From Kuschelorhynchus macadamiae (taxonomy: Eukaryota > Arthropoda > Insecta > Coleoptera > Curculionidae): a stretch of 64,000 nucleotides of DNA. Position 1 is the first letter of the stretch. Each line of letters begins with the position of its first letter. The notes below the pieces were generated by a model that made no database searches, was not told the origin of the DNA, and saw nothing but the letters and a program-made list of their open reading frames with translations. Location of the stretch: the NCBI GenBank assembly GCA_030620095.1, contig JAUTXW010002458.1, positions 302,001-366,000 of the forward strand, written 5' to 3'. Below, piece by piece: positions 48,067 through 60,282 of this stretch. The translations under genes were made by a program, and so were the position numbers.

Positions 48067-48850
48067 TTCCAAAAAGTAAACTTCCTCTACCACTGAATTA
48101 AGACACCGTTGTCCGTGACAACTGGAGCACATTGTTGAACACTTTAATCCAACCTTAGCACAACCGCATCGTTTTCCGCAACCCTTTTTACAATTGCAAG
48201 ATATTAATATAAGAACAAAAATAGGAGCTGGTATATCAAGTGTAGAAATAGGCACCAATATTTTTCTGACCGTTTTCAAAATTTTTCGACTCCAAGAGCG
48301 AACTTGTTGGAAAAAAGCACCAAATGTAGGTGGTAGTTTTGATAATAGCACTGCCTGATTAGATTGGCTAACAAATTTGTTAAATGAAATGAATCTAAAT
48401 TGGTTTAGCTATGTAACAGTACGAGGTGCCTTGTATAAAGCCAATGTGATTTTTTCTCCAGCTCGAACAATGTCTGGCTTTATTGATGATGGATTGTTAA
48501 ATATATTCAAAGCATTCCAGTATTTATTAACTTTACACTTTGTGCTTTTCTTTTGCCAGAAAGTGTCAATGTAGTATCACATCCACTGAAAACGTGAGCA
48601 TATATTAGGTTATTTTTACAGTTATGAAGGACTTCCGAGTTCTGAATATCGAGAGAACTATATGCCGCTCCCTTGATACTTCCTTGAATATCTCTTAAAA
48701 ATCGAATATCTTTATCAAGAGGACAAAGAGCAATTATGAGTATGAGAAGGACAACATCCTGTCCCACGACAATTACAGTGTGACTTCCTTAACAGCCGTT
48801 TGGATAATTAGCGTATCAGCGTCATCTATTGCAGAAAGAACTTGAAAATC
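48067..48850 (-). pseudogene. PIN/XPG-like repeat-encoded protein with Cys-rich (CRC-like) end
   Basis: From the high-coordinate side: DDADTLIIQTAVKEV, then GQDVVLLILIIALCPLDKDI, NLIYAHVFSGCDTTL, KPDIVRAGEKITLALYKAPR, a stop, and LSKLPPTFGAFFQQVRSW. The Cys-rich end is ISCNCKKGCGKRCGCAKVGL, then KCSTMCSSCHGQRC. This order is a common multi-copy protein in insects and cnidarians with a PIN-like nuclease fold; D-D-L and GCDTT are its hallmark residues. The Cys spacing resembles the CXC/CRC domain of tesmin-like proteins. At least one frameshift (near 48515) and stops near 48420 and 48778. The biological role of the family is not established to my knowledge. Confidence 0.6.
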
Positions 48851-50074
48851 GACACATTCTGAACTTATAAATGGAGAATGCCGTCTCAGCCATAGTGTAA
48901 TTTTTTTTTTAATTCTTTCATCCCGTGGCTCAACATATTGGTAAGTGCTGTAGCTTTTGATTTCGCAAACTTTTCTATTTCTTCTTTTGAAGACGACAAA
49001 GAAAAGGCATTCATCAAACTAAGGATGATTACTCGCAATGGAACTAGTCCATTAACACAATAACTGTCACTGAGCTGGTAGTTGAAATGTTTTCGAGCTT
49101 AAAGAGAGGGAGATGCAACGTGTGTCGGGTTCAAAACCCTATTAAAGGTTTAGAGTTTTTTTAATTTTCACAGTCTGATGATAAACTTAATCAAATTTAA
49201 AATCGCAAAAGGGTACGCATACGCAAACCTCGCTTTAATTTAATGTCGCCCATTTGGTCGCCAAGTCGCAAATTCAGAAATTTAGTCGCCGCGCCGGGTG
49301 GAGTCTCAAGTCGGCCATTTGGCTACAAGTCGCCCAAACTGGCAACCCCGCAGCAAACAGCAGAGAATAGAGCCTCGCGGTAGATTTTATGATCTACTTG
49401 TTTTAATCTTGACTATCATTAACCAACTTCAGACGTCATTTCTGATATTAGAGCTTGACGTAGGAAAAAAACATAAATGATGCAGAATTCTATAAAGAAT
49501 AAATTAAATTCTATTCAATTTCTCGGTCATGACAACGGTTTTCAAGATAAATTTAAAAAGGCTAGCAGGAAGTATCATTAGATGGTAGTTTCTGAAGCGA
49601 AAGGGGATGAGGCACCCTTCTGAGAGGTGGGAACTCTCTTAATCTATATTTGGATAGTTATTAAGACTCTGTGCCAAAACTTTTAAAACTTTATAATTTA
49701 TTTCTTCTAGATGCCATTATTATTTCTAATTTACGTCGACTATTATATGTATGTATAGTTCGGAGACGTGGATAATTAGTGTTGCATGTCGGAAAACTGA
49801 TCGAAGGATTTGATGATATTCTACCGCAAAATGAGGATTCTAAACTGCCTATAGACCAAATATCTTGATCCTAAAAGAACTAAATATAAAGATTACCTTG
49901 CGTTATGCAAATCTCACAAATCTCTCGATATCAGATCAAAACCCAAAAACATAGATCATTGACGAAATATTATACAAATAATAGCGACAACAGAAGCCAA
50001 GACATTTGAAACCTTATTACGACCATGAACACGAAATATTTCCAATTAATCTTGTGTACCGACAGTCTTTATTA
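48851..50074. other. mostly non-coding interval
   Basis: The first 250 bp may continue the reverse-strand PIN-like relic. At 49244-49355 the word GTCGCC recurs (GTCGCCCATTTGGTCGCC, AGTCGCCGCGCC, AAGTCGCCCAAACTGGC), probably a decayed transposon end. Nothing else recognised. Confidence 0.3.
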
Positions 50075-50863
50075 TACAGAGTGTACCACGACGAATTGCT
50101 GCCATCGATTTCTCAGAAAGTAGGGTTTGAAAAAATTTGAAATTTTGGCAGTTAACTAAAGTCGATGGGGGCAATTCGCACAAAATATTTTCAAGTTGGC
50201 GGCACTTCCGGTTATACCGGAAGTAGACGTCAACTTTCTTATTTTAAATGGAATACCCTGTATATAATCAAATTTTTAGATTCCTCAAAAAATTTTAGGT
50301 ATATTTCATATATAATATCATATACCTAAGTTCAACTGTTTTTGAGATATTTTGAATTTTATGTAAAAAATGACGTTTGCAGGTCTAGACATAACTATAA
50401 ATATCTGCTTATCGAAGTCTCTATTATTTATTTGCGGTTGGCTTTCTTGTCCAAAAGGGTACACTTTAGTGGCCTGTGCTGATATTTTTATAATAAATAA
50501 ATGTAGGGTCATCAAAAACTGACATTATAAATATACTTTAAAAAATCGTTAAAAGTTACTTTTTTCAAATGGAAACCCCCAATTTTTATAATAATTTAAC
50601 ACTTAAAATAAGGGTGACATCGTATAAAATTGTCTATTCCAAGAATTTGTAGTTTTTGAGTTATTGACGATATAACATTTTTTATTCTAATAATACCAGA
50701 CGGCTTCTAAGTTTTCTTGTTAGTTGGCCATGACGGGGAGGCCTGGCGAGAACAAAACCAATTGGTTGCTATAGAAACGTAATATTTGTTGTCATTTGAC
50801 AATTACCTACTAAAATATTTTTTATTTATTATAGTAATTATAATAATTATTAAATTAATAATC

Positions 50864-51064
50864 ATGCCGGGGCGATTAAATTACACACATGAGGATTATT
50901 TGAATTTGTTTATTATCTATGGGGAATCTAACAGAGTTTTAACAAAAACATGCCAGATAGTTGCTGATAGACATCCAGATAAACAGAAACGGTCACCCAA
51001 CAGCGTTAAACAAATGTTGGAAAACTATAAAAATGTTGAAACCGTGAAGACAAAAATTAATTAA
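50864..51064 (+). pseudogene. transposase N-terminus copy in left arm of element 4
   Basis: MPGRLNYTHEDYLNLFIIYG then RHPDKQKRSPNSVKQMLENY: the DUF4817-like head with its ATG intact. It faces away from the C-terminal half. Its twin on the other arm, which does face the C-terminal half, has lost this ATG. Confidence 0.8.
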
Positions 51065-51112
51065 AAAAAGCCTATTCCCATTATAGTCTAGTCTACACAA
51101 GAGCACAACTTA

Positions 51113-52262
51113 TTTTTTCAATAAATGTTGAAAATGTCCACCTTGTACTTCCAACCATTTTTCGCATCTCCGAATAAATCCCTCGTGGGTGGCCGCTCTA
51201 ATTAAAGCTGGAGACATTCGAACGCCTTACCCTTGTCATACAGTCCTCTTTCGTTGTTACTGGATTAAAATAAAGGATTCCTTCTATCTTTCCCCAAATA
51301 AAATAGTCTAAGACTGTCAGATCGGGGGAACGAGGAGGCCACAGGAAAGGTCTATTGTTGGCAATCCAGTTGTCGTAAAACGTAGCTTGTAAAAAGTTAG
51401 TAACTGCGCCATCGTGTTGGTAGAAAATTTGACTATGTTCTGCCAAAGGTAAATTACTTAAATATTCGTTGTCCAACTCTTCAACAATATTTAGATATCT
51501 TTCTCCTGCAAAAGTTTATAGACATAATTTTACGGAAAGAAATGCTTTGATAATATTCATCGATTTATTGATTTAAGAAGGAACAAAATACAACAAAATT
51601 CAATCAATTTAATCTGAAGTATTTTATGACTTTCTAAAGTACCCTGTATAAATAGCTTGTAAATATCTAACTAAAGAAAACTTTCCTATAAAACTTGGGA
51701 CGATATATTTTTTTAGATATGATGTGTTACGGTATGTAAACCAGTATTTGTATGAAATAGTGTAGTGTGACCTGTATAAATAATTTAATTTAATTTATTT
51801 ATGTAATAATATTTACTAAATGATTTATCTAATTTTGGATTGACGCTAAATTCATAAAAAAAAATTATTGTAATATTATCTAAATGGATTATTTTTCATT
51901 AAAAAGTCCTTGTGTTTAGGCAATGTATAATTTACCATTCAAATTTTCTTCGTAAAAATTCAGTTTTATTATTCCATCGTTCCTTACTGCACAAAATACA
52001 TTAAATTGACAGGATTCTTGAAAGTTCCGCGATCTTACTGCATAAGGATTCGAATCACTCCAAAAATGCCAATTTTAGCCTTCACGTTTCCAAAATTTTT
52101 ATAGTTTTCCAACATTTGTTTAACACTGTTCGGTGACAATTTCTGTTTATCTAGATATTTATTAGCAAATATCTGGCATGTTCTTGTTAAAACTCTGTTA
52201 GACTCCCCATAGATAATAAACAAATTTAAATAATCCTCGTGTGTGTAATTTAATCGCCCCCA
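51113..52262 (-). pseudogene. element 4 transposase, with intron, internally deleted
   Basis: Head GRLNYTHEDYLNLFIIYGES (52262 down) with ACG at 52265-52263 where the twin has ATG. An upstream in-frame ATG at 52340 would add a hydrophobic leader. After ENYKNFGNVKAK the frame jumps to SDSNPYAVRSRNFQESCQFN, so the segment with the first catalytic Asp is missing. A 430 nt intron (51935-51506) with GTAAAT..TTGCAG borders rejoins ENLNG to ERYLNIVEEL in phase (G|GA). Then YQHDGA (second Asp), LWPPRSPDLTVLDYFIWG (third Asp), a shift near 51220, and the tail ATHEGFIRRCEKWLEVQGGH ending at about 51113. Confidence 0.8.
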
Positions 52263-53039
52263 CGTGATTATTAGTTTAATAATTATTATAATTACTATCA
52301 TAAATAAATAATATTTTAGTAGGTAATTGTCAAACGACAATAAATATTACGTTTCTATAGTAACCAATTGGTTTTGTTCTCGCCAGGCCTCCCTATCATG
52401 GCCAACTAACAAGAAAACTTAGAAGCCGTCTGGCATTATTAGAATAAAAAATGTTAAATCGTCAATAACTCAAAAACTACAAATTTTTGGAATAGACAAC
52501 TTTATGCAAAGTCACCCTTATTTCAGGTGTTAAATAAGATAAAATTATAAAAATTACGGGTTTCCATTTGAAAAAAGTAACTTTTAACGATTTTTTAAAG
52601 TATATTTATAATGTCAGTTTTTGATCACCCTATATTTATTTATTATAAAAATATCAGCACAGGCCACTAAAGTCTACCCTTTTGGACAAGGAAGCCAACC
52701 GCAAATAAATAATAGAGACTTCGATAAGCAGATATTTATAGTTATGTCTAGACCTGCAAGCGTCATTTTTTACATAAAATTCAAAATATCTCAAAAACAG
52801 TTCAACTTAGGTATAGGATATTATACATGAAATATACCTAGAATTTTTCGAGGAATCCAAAAATTCGATAATATACAGGGTGTTCCAATTTAAAAAAAGA
52901 AAGTTGACGTCTACTTCAGGTATAACCGGAAGTGGAAATGAATGAAAAATGAAATTGAAAATATTATAAAATTTCAAATTTTTCCAAAGCCTACTTTCTG
53001 CGAAATCGATCGCCGTAGTTCGTCGTGGGACACCCTGTA

Positions 53040-53640
53040 TATCAAGTTGGAATAAAAAGAACAGACGATTGACTCAAAATTATTATCTCTCGTTAAACAA
53101 AAAAGAAAAAACAACATAGACTCAATTCAATTCCTAAATCAGAAAAATTTGGCGGTTTTAATATGCAAAAGTTTGTTGGCCAAACGGAAACAACAAAGTA
53201 AATATCTAGTTTCTCAGACTAATATTATTTTGGGCGCCGAAGAGCGAGGAGTTCTAGAGCGCTCGAGCTTAAATCCATCGAGAATTGAGTTGGAATCTTG
53301 ACGGAAAAGCTAGAAATCATTTGCTAGTGGGCGGTCTCGAAGGATTAGCCAGGTGCGGTTTTATTTGTGTTGAAAGAGAAAACTATTGTGTTGTCATCAA
53401 GTTTTAAGGTCCCGAGATGATTAAAACGTGTTTTTAATGCCGACATTTCTGATTTTTTAAGTTCCCTTGTCAAACTTCCACCAACGCTACATAGCTCTAT
53501 TTCCACCATTTTTTTATTTTTTTAAGCAAACTTAGCTAAGAACACTCTCATGAAAATTGGTCTAGGTGTTTAGCCTGTAGGTGAAAACAAATAATAGATA
53601 CGTGCTTAAATACATATATACATACATACATGACCGCTAA
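53040..53640. other. interval between element 4 and the LINE
   Basis: GC-richer near 53235-53360 (GGGCGCCGAAGAGCGAGGAG; GCGCTCGAGC). It may be the 5' untranslated region of the LINE that follows. No frame supported. Confidence 0.3.
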
Positions 53641-56600
53641 ACATATATACTAAAAAAGGGCATGCCTACTAGAATTTAAAAGATTAGTCAAGAAAATAAG
53701 CTTTACCTGGAGGATATCGAAGAACTTAAATCTAAAATTTGCACGCTTAATATGGAAAACTGTACTAAAGTCAATGGCATTGCCAAATCCGCATAAACTG
53801 AGCCCTAGAACATCTCATAAAAATTTCTAGTAAATCGAGATCATTTACGAAAGTATTGGTGTTGATAGGTGGCTATTGTAAGCATTTTTACAGGCCACTT
53901 AATAAGGCCTTCGGAGACTCTGTAACGTTGCAACTAGTTTCTAAACCAGGTGCATCATTGACCAATATAGCTTTGTGTTCTGACACCTATATTAACGGCT
54001 TGTCTAATAAGGATTATGTATAATTGTTTTAACAGAGCCTCACAATGCATCAATTTCGCTGCACAACAATTTTCCAACAATATTCACTTAATTAATTTGA
54101 ATAACAAATTTCACTTCAAACATTATTGCCAAGGAGATTACTTTTTAAATAAAGATAGGTTAGTAAGATTGGTTTTTTTACACAATATTCACACTCTTTA
54201 GAGTCAAATGAAATAAATCAGAGTCTGATTAATATTGATGCTCAAGATACTAATGAGTCTTTTTTAGATCGAGTTAGTGCTTTTCAGGCACAACCAATTT
54301 AAGATATAAGAATAACTACACAAAAATCACATGTAACTTTATTTTTATTAAATATACAGTCTATACGAAATAAGGTCGATGGACTTCTCGAATTACAAAA
54401 TAAACCTGATTTCATTCTTATAACAGAACATTAGCTCAAAGAAAGTGAACCATGCTTCTTATCAGGCTATGTAGCATTAGCCAGTTTCTGCTGAAATAAA
54501 TCAATTGATGGTGGCACTATAATTTTTATAAAGGAGAAGTTTTTTGAAAACTATTGTTTAGTTGTTGAAAAATATAATAATATGCTGGTTGAAAAAGAGT
54601 TTTCAATTAGTTTTGACAAAAAGTATAATGTGTATCTATTGTGTATAGATAGACTGCCGGCTGCCGACCAGTGATGTGATTATCTTTCTGGAAAGATTAG
54701 AAAATCTTTTGTCTCAGTTTTCGCTAAACTCTAGAATGTTATTGGCGGGAGATTTAAATATTAATTTTAATGATGAGGAATAATCGTTCACCCAATTACT
54801 CTGCAATCTGCTTCACTCATTTAACCTGAAAATGCATGTATCTCAACCAACACGTATTACTAAATTACTAGTTTGTGTCTGTGCAAATTTCTTTCAAGAT
54901 TTAAAATCTCAAACACTTTCTTCTGGCCTTTCAAATAACGAATCTGTTTTAGTTTATATTTCTTCTGAAAACTGTAAGTTTGGACATAGATTTAATATGG
55001 GGAGGATTTTTAGTAGAGCTAATTTTACACGGTTTCAAGAACAGTGTGCTTTGATGTCATTGAAAAATACTATCCTTTCCTCAGACCATCTGACTATATT
55101 CCATATTAAATTATGTAATATATTTAACAAATGTTTTCCTCTGAAAACAATTAAAATGAAAAATAAAAAGCAAAGATAACTCAAGGTATTAAGGTCTTAG
55201 CTAATCATTTAAGATGTCTTCACACAATTTTACATAAATAATGATTTTTTGTAAATTTCTCTAATAAATATCGGCGCATTTATAGATAAGTAATAAAGTG
55301 TGCTAAAGAAAAATACTATATTGTCAGAAAATCAAATTAGGTATAATAGATCCAAGGAGCAATGATCAATAATAAATAGTTTAAGAGGAAAAAATAAGAT
55401 TTAACACACGGCTGTTGGCTTAAACCCAAATATCCTAAACGACTTTTATTGCTCTATTGCTGGAAATCTTACTTCAAACATATCTGTTTAAAAAGATCCC
55501 CTGAAATACCCTACAAACATATGGTTTCTACAAGATTTTTGTTTAGCTTAAATTAAACTAATGAACTTGAAACGACTTTTAGACAAATGAGGAATGATCA
55601 TTCTATAGGATCAGATGGGGTTCTTCTTAGAGTATTAGATAATTTACCAGAACTGGCTTTACAAGTTGTCGCTAGTTCTATCATTATTTCATTTCAGCAG
55701 GATAAATTTCCATCCTGTTTAAAAAAGGCCATTGTGATTCCTTTGCACAAAGGATGTGATGCAACCGACCCCTTCAATTATCGACCTATATCCCTACTTG
55801 CCACTTTCTCGAAGGTGATCGAAAAATAGTTTAAAATAAGACTTGCAATTTCTAACGGTGCAAAGCCTTCTGACACCACACCAATTTGGATTTCGGGAAT
55901 CGAAAAACACCTTTGACGCTATGTTTTCCCTGCTTGAAAGTGTATACCTCAACATTAATGAGGGTCAGGCTCTTGCAACGGTATTTTGTGATTTTTCTAA
56001 AGCATTCGATTGCGCTAATCACAGAGTTCTGTTGCAAAAGCTTCAATGCTATGGAATAAGAGGTGTCACGCATAAATTGTTCTCATCATATCTTTCAGAG
56101 AGAGTGCAGGTTGTGAGAGTTAATGGTACTTGCTCTGGTATATCGAGTGTAGAACATGGAGTGCCTCAAGGCTCGGTGCTTGGACCTATCCATTTCTTAT
56201 TATATATTAATGACCTTACAAAGTTGGACATCCACGGCAAATTTACTCTTACAATGACTTTAATTTAGATAACTAATAGAAAATAAATGTGTTACTTCTC
56301 GGACTCCACATTGATTCGAAACCTAAATTTGAAGAACACATTAACATAGAAGTTAATAAAAAATTATCATCTGGTTGCTTCGCTATTAGGGTGGTCTCAG
56401 TGTCAGTCTGTCTTGCTTGGCATCAAACATATCTATCATTCACTATTTGAATGTTATTTAAGATATGGTATTGCGTTTTGGGGATTTTGTAGCCAGCAAC
56501 GTACGAACTCGGTGTTCATTATTCAAAAGACAGCCCTTAGATATATGTGTAAGGCTAGTTATCGGTATCATTGTAAACCTTTATTTATTAAATGCAAAAT

Positions 56601-57125
56601 TTTAACTGTAATAAGTTTGTTTATTCTGGATATTGTGTGTTTAATTCATCGCAAACTGTCAAGAGGTAGGATTCAACCTGACCCTCATACCGTTAACACT
56701 ATCAGGCATAGTCAGTGTTTAAATATCCGACTGCCGATTCCTAGACTTACACTTACAAAGCGCTCCACAATTTATGACGTTTTGAAGATCTATATTCATT
56801 TAAGCATGGGTTGTAGATCTTTACCATACTTGCAGTTCCGCAGAAGTGTGAGGGATACCTTGATTCAGAAGCCATATTACAGCCTGGATGAACATTTTAA
56901 TGACCATTTTTCATATTTCTTTATTACTTATTGTTTAGTATTTTTTTGTATAACTTCTGTTTGTGTTTTGCTTATTTTATTTTTGTGTCTACTCAGTTAG
57001 AATTATTTCAATGTATAAGTGCCATATCTAGTATCTAGAGCCTAATTTTAGTGTATTGTAGTTGTAGCTGGCTTTGACCACAGAAATAATTCCATTGTAA
57101 ATGATCTTTGACAATAAAGCGTATT
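53641..57125 (+). mobile_element. Jockey-like LINE, near full length but dead
   Basis: Order: a frame-broken ORF1-like stretch (about 53700-54300), an endonuclease (54330-54800), the reverse transcriptase (55587-56268) and the C-terminal region (56413-57000). A 3' end with CAATAAAGCG lies near 57112. Edges are estimates. No target duplication was identified. Confidence 0.65.
54330..57000 (+). pseudogene. LINE ORF2: apurinic-type endonuclease and reverse transcriptase, many lesions
   Basis: The endonuclease begins LFLLNIQSIRNKVDGLLEL, then DFILITEH and, near 54735, a short remnant of its later part. RT: GSDGVLLRVLDNLPELA, KKAIVIPLHKG, FNYRPISLLATFSKVIEK (a stop follows), LTPHQFGFRESKNTFDAM, ATVFCDFSKAFDCANHRVLL (motif A Asp) and GVPQGSVLGPIHFLLYINDL. 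The YADD segment is deleted: the frame ends KFTLTMTLI where FADDT is expected at about 56262. The tail resumes at LLGLHIDSKPKFEEHIN and YHSLFECYLRYGIAFWGFCS, then ends near FRRSVRDTLIQKPYYSL. Without YADD it cannot reverse transcribe. Confidence 0.85.
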
Positions 57126-58305
57126 AAGTGTGAGTGTATTAAAAAAATTTTCAAAACTGACCTGACATAATTTAGTTATTTTCAGGCGATTTCGAAACAG
57201 CGCCAGCGGTATAAAAATCCAGCATCGCAAATTGATTAAAAATCATTATCAAAAGCTAATTAACTATTCAGTGTATTCATAGCATGCAAAAGAGTAAATG
57301 TTTTGTCGGCATGAGTTAGTAAACCTTTGGTGCGAACCTAATATGGCGGTTTGAAAAATATTTAAAAAACGAGAAGCAATTGACTTTAAATTTTGTATAA
57401 AAAGCAAGTGGGACAAATAGTCGGACTGGTAAATTTTTAGTACAAATTTTATATAGCAGTACAAAATGGCTGTCTAAAAAATCAATATTTGCCTTTATCG
57501 GTATTGAAGTCTATATTTTATTTAAAAAAAATAGCTGCAATACATATATGCATATAATACATGCATATAAATTTTGAATACCTAGTAATTTACAGTAATT
57601 TTTAAAATGTTCAGGCCTTCCAAGCAAAAAAAGCAGTTATAGAAAACTAATTGGAAGACCTGGTCAGATGATCAAATTGTAGGACCAATGCAACAAATGA
57701 CCCAGATGGGTTCATGATGTCTATGCGGTTGTAGACGAAGAATATGAGCATACATATATATTAAATGTTACGCCAAACAGTTTTATACCCTGGAACCTAA
57801 ACGGTTGCCCCGCGGAGTAAAAAATTGCTACGTTCTTATTTTTTGACCCTATAAAAGTATTAAAAAATATTCATGCAAAGCTATAGAGCAATGTAAAAAA
57901 TGGTAGAAGGATGGCGGCCGGTAGGAAAACATAGGCAACGCAAAACCTCTGAACTAGAAGGACACGGCCAAAATTATAACTGTCTCCAGTTATGGCCAAA
58001 GATATTAAGTGATTTTTGGGCAAATATCCGTTAAATGGATTGTCAAGGTAAATTTGGATTTGTTCCCCAAAATCAAAACCAAATCTTGGTTATCTGCACA
58101 GCTAACTAGGAAAAGCACACCTAAATATTTTAAAACGTGAAAACAAATATACAAACAAACATGTGCAACACAGTATAACTAAATGATCATAATCTGTTTA
58201 CATAAATATAAAACCAGTTTCGTTACTTGGGTTTGTATAAAATCCGGCCAGAATATAATTATCGTTGTCTAATAATGATGATAATAATGTTTGAAGAGTT
58301 TTTGA
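57126..58305. other. AT-rich region with a reversed GCCATTTTGT unit at about 57330-57490
   Basis: On the reverse strand, GACAGCCATTTTGTACTGC and CAAACCGCCATATTAGG flank an AAAATTTACCAG/CAAAATTTAAAGTC spacer of the array family. Otherwise no gene or element motif. Confidence 0.4.
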
Positions 58306-58309
58306 GACG

Positions 58310-58870
58310 GCATAATGGTCCTAAAGCGTACTGGAAAATGGTTAAACCGTTAGAGCTATTGCCGGTTCAAGTTTAATCCTTAAAATTCTAATTGCAAAGA
58401 AGCCTAAAGGAAGTGTATTGCTTAGATTCAAGATTTGAACAAATACACCCAAAAACTTTGTCACCTGGCTATAATTATCTAACTTGTCACACATAACAAC
58501 AAAAAAATTATTTTTCTGTCTGTTAGAATTTACCATGCTTAACCTCTAAAAAATCATGGGTTATATTTAACCTAAGCTAATCACCCCTTTTAATTATAAA
58601 AATATTGTAAATATTTTCGAAATTGCAACACTAAGTCAATTACATAAATCAGGAATGAGAGAGGGCCCAAAACAAATCCTTGCGAAACCATTAGCTAATA
58701 CTTATCAGAGCCAACTAACAATTAACTTCGACCTAAGAGATAGCAAGCGAACCACAATTGTGCTGAACTCTCGAATTCGAGCTACGATAGCTACATTCCA
58801 TGATACACATAGTCAAACGCTTTTGAGAGATCACAGAAAGCCGATTCCACCGCTTAACATTGATTAATAT
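58310..58870 (-). pseudogene. Jockey-like LINE reverse transcriptase fragment
   Basis: Reverse strand, in order: FCDLSKAFDYV (motif A, about 58825), VSQGFVLGPLSFLIYVIDL (motif B, about 58685), then at 58536-58342 KFLGVFVQILNLS and LGFFAIRILRIKLEPA, the post-YADD region. YADD itself is missing. Stops and shifts throughout. Different copy and strand from the LINE at 53641-57125. Confidence 0.75.
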
Positions 58871-60282
58871 TCGTGTAACCTCCCTCGAGAAAACTAAATT
58901 TTGCAACGCGTATCTCTTTTGCGTTTTTAAAATTCGAAATGTCTATTATACTTACAACGGTCCATTAGTGAATGATTTAAAATAGTTTTGGAAGGGTATG
59001 TAAATGAATGAAGGCATTGCCAACATAATTAAAGATTAGCGATTAGCTAAGGATCCGTCAACGATAGGTTAGATACGCCCAATATCTGTCAATCTATGGA
59101 AAGCAACAAATGTCGAACATGTCCTGTTTTTTTTAAAGTAAGAAATAGTTGGGTTTGAGCAGTAGGTTTTTTTGTTAGAAACAAGGCTCTAAACTAGATG
59201 AATGCTTATTCGCGGGTATTTTTGTTCTCGTCCTCTATGCGTTAAAAAATAACATAGAACTTCCTTAATTGAGGCAAGACCCCTTAAAGGGTAAGTTAAC
59301 CAAATTGTTTTATCATCCAATTTGTAACTCTTCTCTCCTATTTTGTAGTGTTTATGTAAGCAGAATAATACAGCAATTAATACTAAATAATACTAAATAC
59401 CGGCGAGGAGCTGGTTTACCTTTGCATTATTACAAGAGACGTACCAAAAAGTGGCCCCTATTGTTAAATATCTAGAGATAAGTAAGTATATTGATATAGT
59501 TTAACTTGATTATTGTAATTTATTGAGTGAGAGCTACAGTTTAGACTTCACGTGATTACCGTAGTTTTAAAATCCTATTATCAATATTCGATACATTAAG
59601 GTCATGTTTCTATTCATAATTATACTTCGGAAATGAGACAATATATTTGTGAAGTAATTTTCTGCTATTATTGACGGTCTAGCCATTCCCTACTCACGAG
59701 TGGGTACTAGAGAAATAGGGCAAAATTTGGATTGTCATTGCCAATTTTAGGTATAAATCAAAAACTTCTTTAGATCAGGACTCATTCATTTCCAACTCCG
59801 GCAACTTTAAGAGAAATTCAGCTGACATTTCATCATCTCTACCAGCTTTCGTGTTCTTTTATAGCAAGAAGAATATCTAATGTTCTGACTCTGAGTGGGG
59901 AGAAAGTAAAAGTGCCAGGTATAGAAAAATCACTCAAAGGGAGAAGAATAATTCCCAAAACCACAACTTTTATATATTGTCAAATTTATTTGCTCACTGG
60001 CTTACAATAAATTTTTTTATTGTAACACAAATCAGAATAGCATAATCTAATAGAATGGACCTATCGAAATACGAAAATGACAAATAGAAAGTTGCAGCAC
60101 GTAGGGTTTTCTTATTAGAGTTGTAGATCCATATCGAATGTTACGATACTTAATATCTATAGAAAAAATGATTTCCGAAAATTATTAACCCTGTTTATGG
60201 ACTGTATTTACAGTTTTCGCCTATTAAACATACATCTAAGACCTAAGACAAAAGCAAAAGAGAAACATATTAACCTAAAACA
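58871..60282. other. region without a recognised gene
   Basis: No family motif. Short frames such as 59269-59475 show nothing recognisable. Confidence 0.3.

Larger units (their letters stand above)
50077..53037 (-). mobile_element. mariner-like element 4, TA-flanked, about 1 kb inverted arms
   Basis: Left CAGAGTGTACCACGACGAA and right end TTCGTCGTGGGACACCCTG are inverted and flanked by TA (50075-50076, 53038-53039). Arms about 50077-51060 and 52050-53037 run inverted through the transposase N-terminus. Inward terminal motifs (ATACCCTGTATATAATC at about 50255; ATATACAGGGTGTTCC at about 52872) mark each outermost 160-190 bp as a miniature element. The central 1 kb holds the C-terminal half of the transposase on the reverse strand. 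Confidence 0.9.

Noticed and set aside
49115..49145. GGGTTCAAAACCC resembling a T-arm
   Set aside because: No matching D, anticodon or acceptor stems in the surrounding 90 bases.
49240..49360. Repeated GTCGCC word as a tandem regulatory array
   Set aside because: Spacing is irregular and the stretch resembles a decayed transposon end; no further support.
53225..53260. GGGCGCCGAAGAGCGAGGAG as a possible retroviral-type primer-binding site
   Set aside because: No LTR pair, gag or pol belongs to it. It sits just upstream of a LINE.
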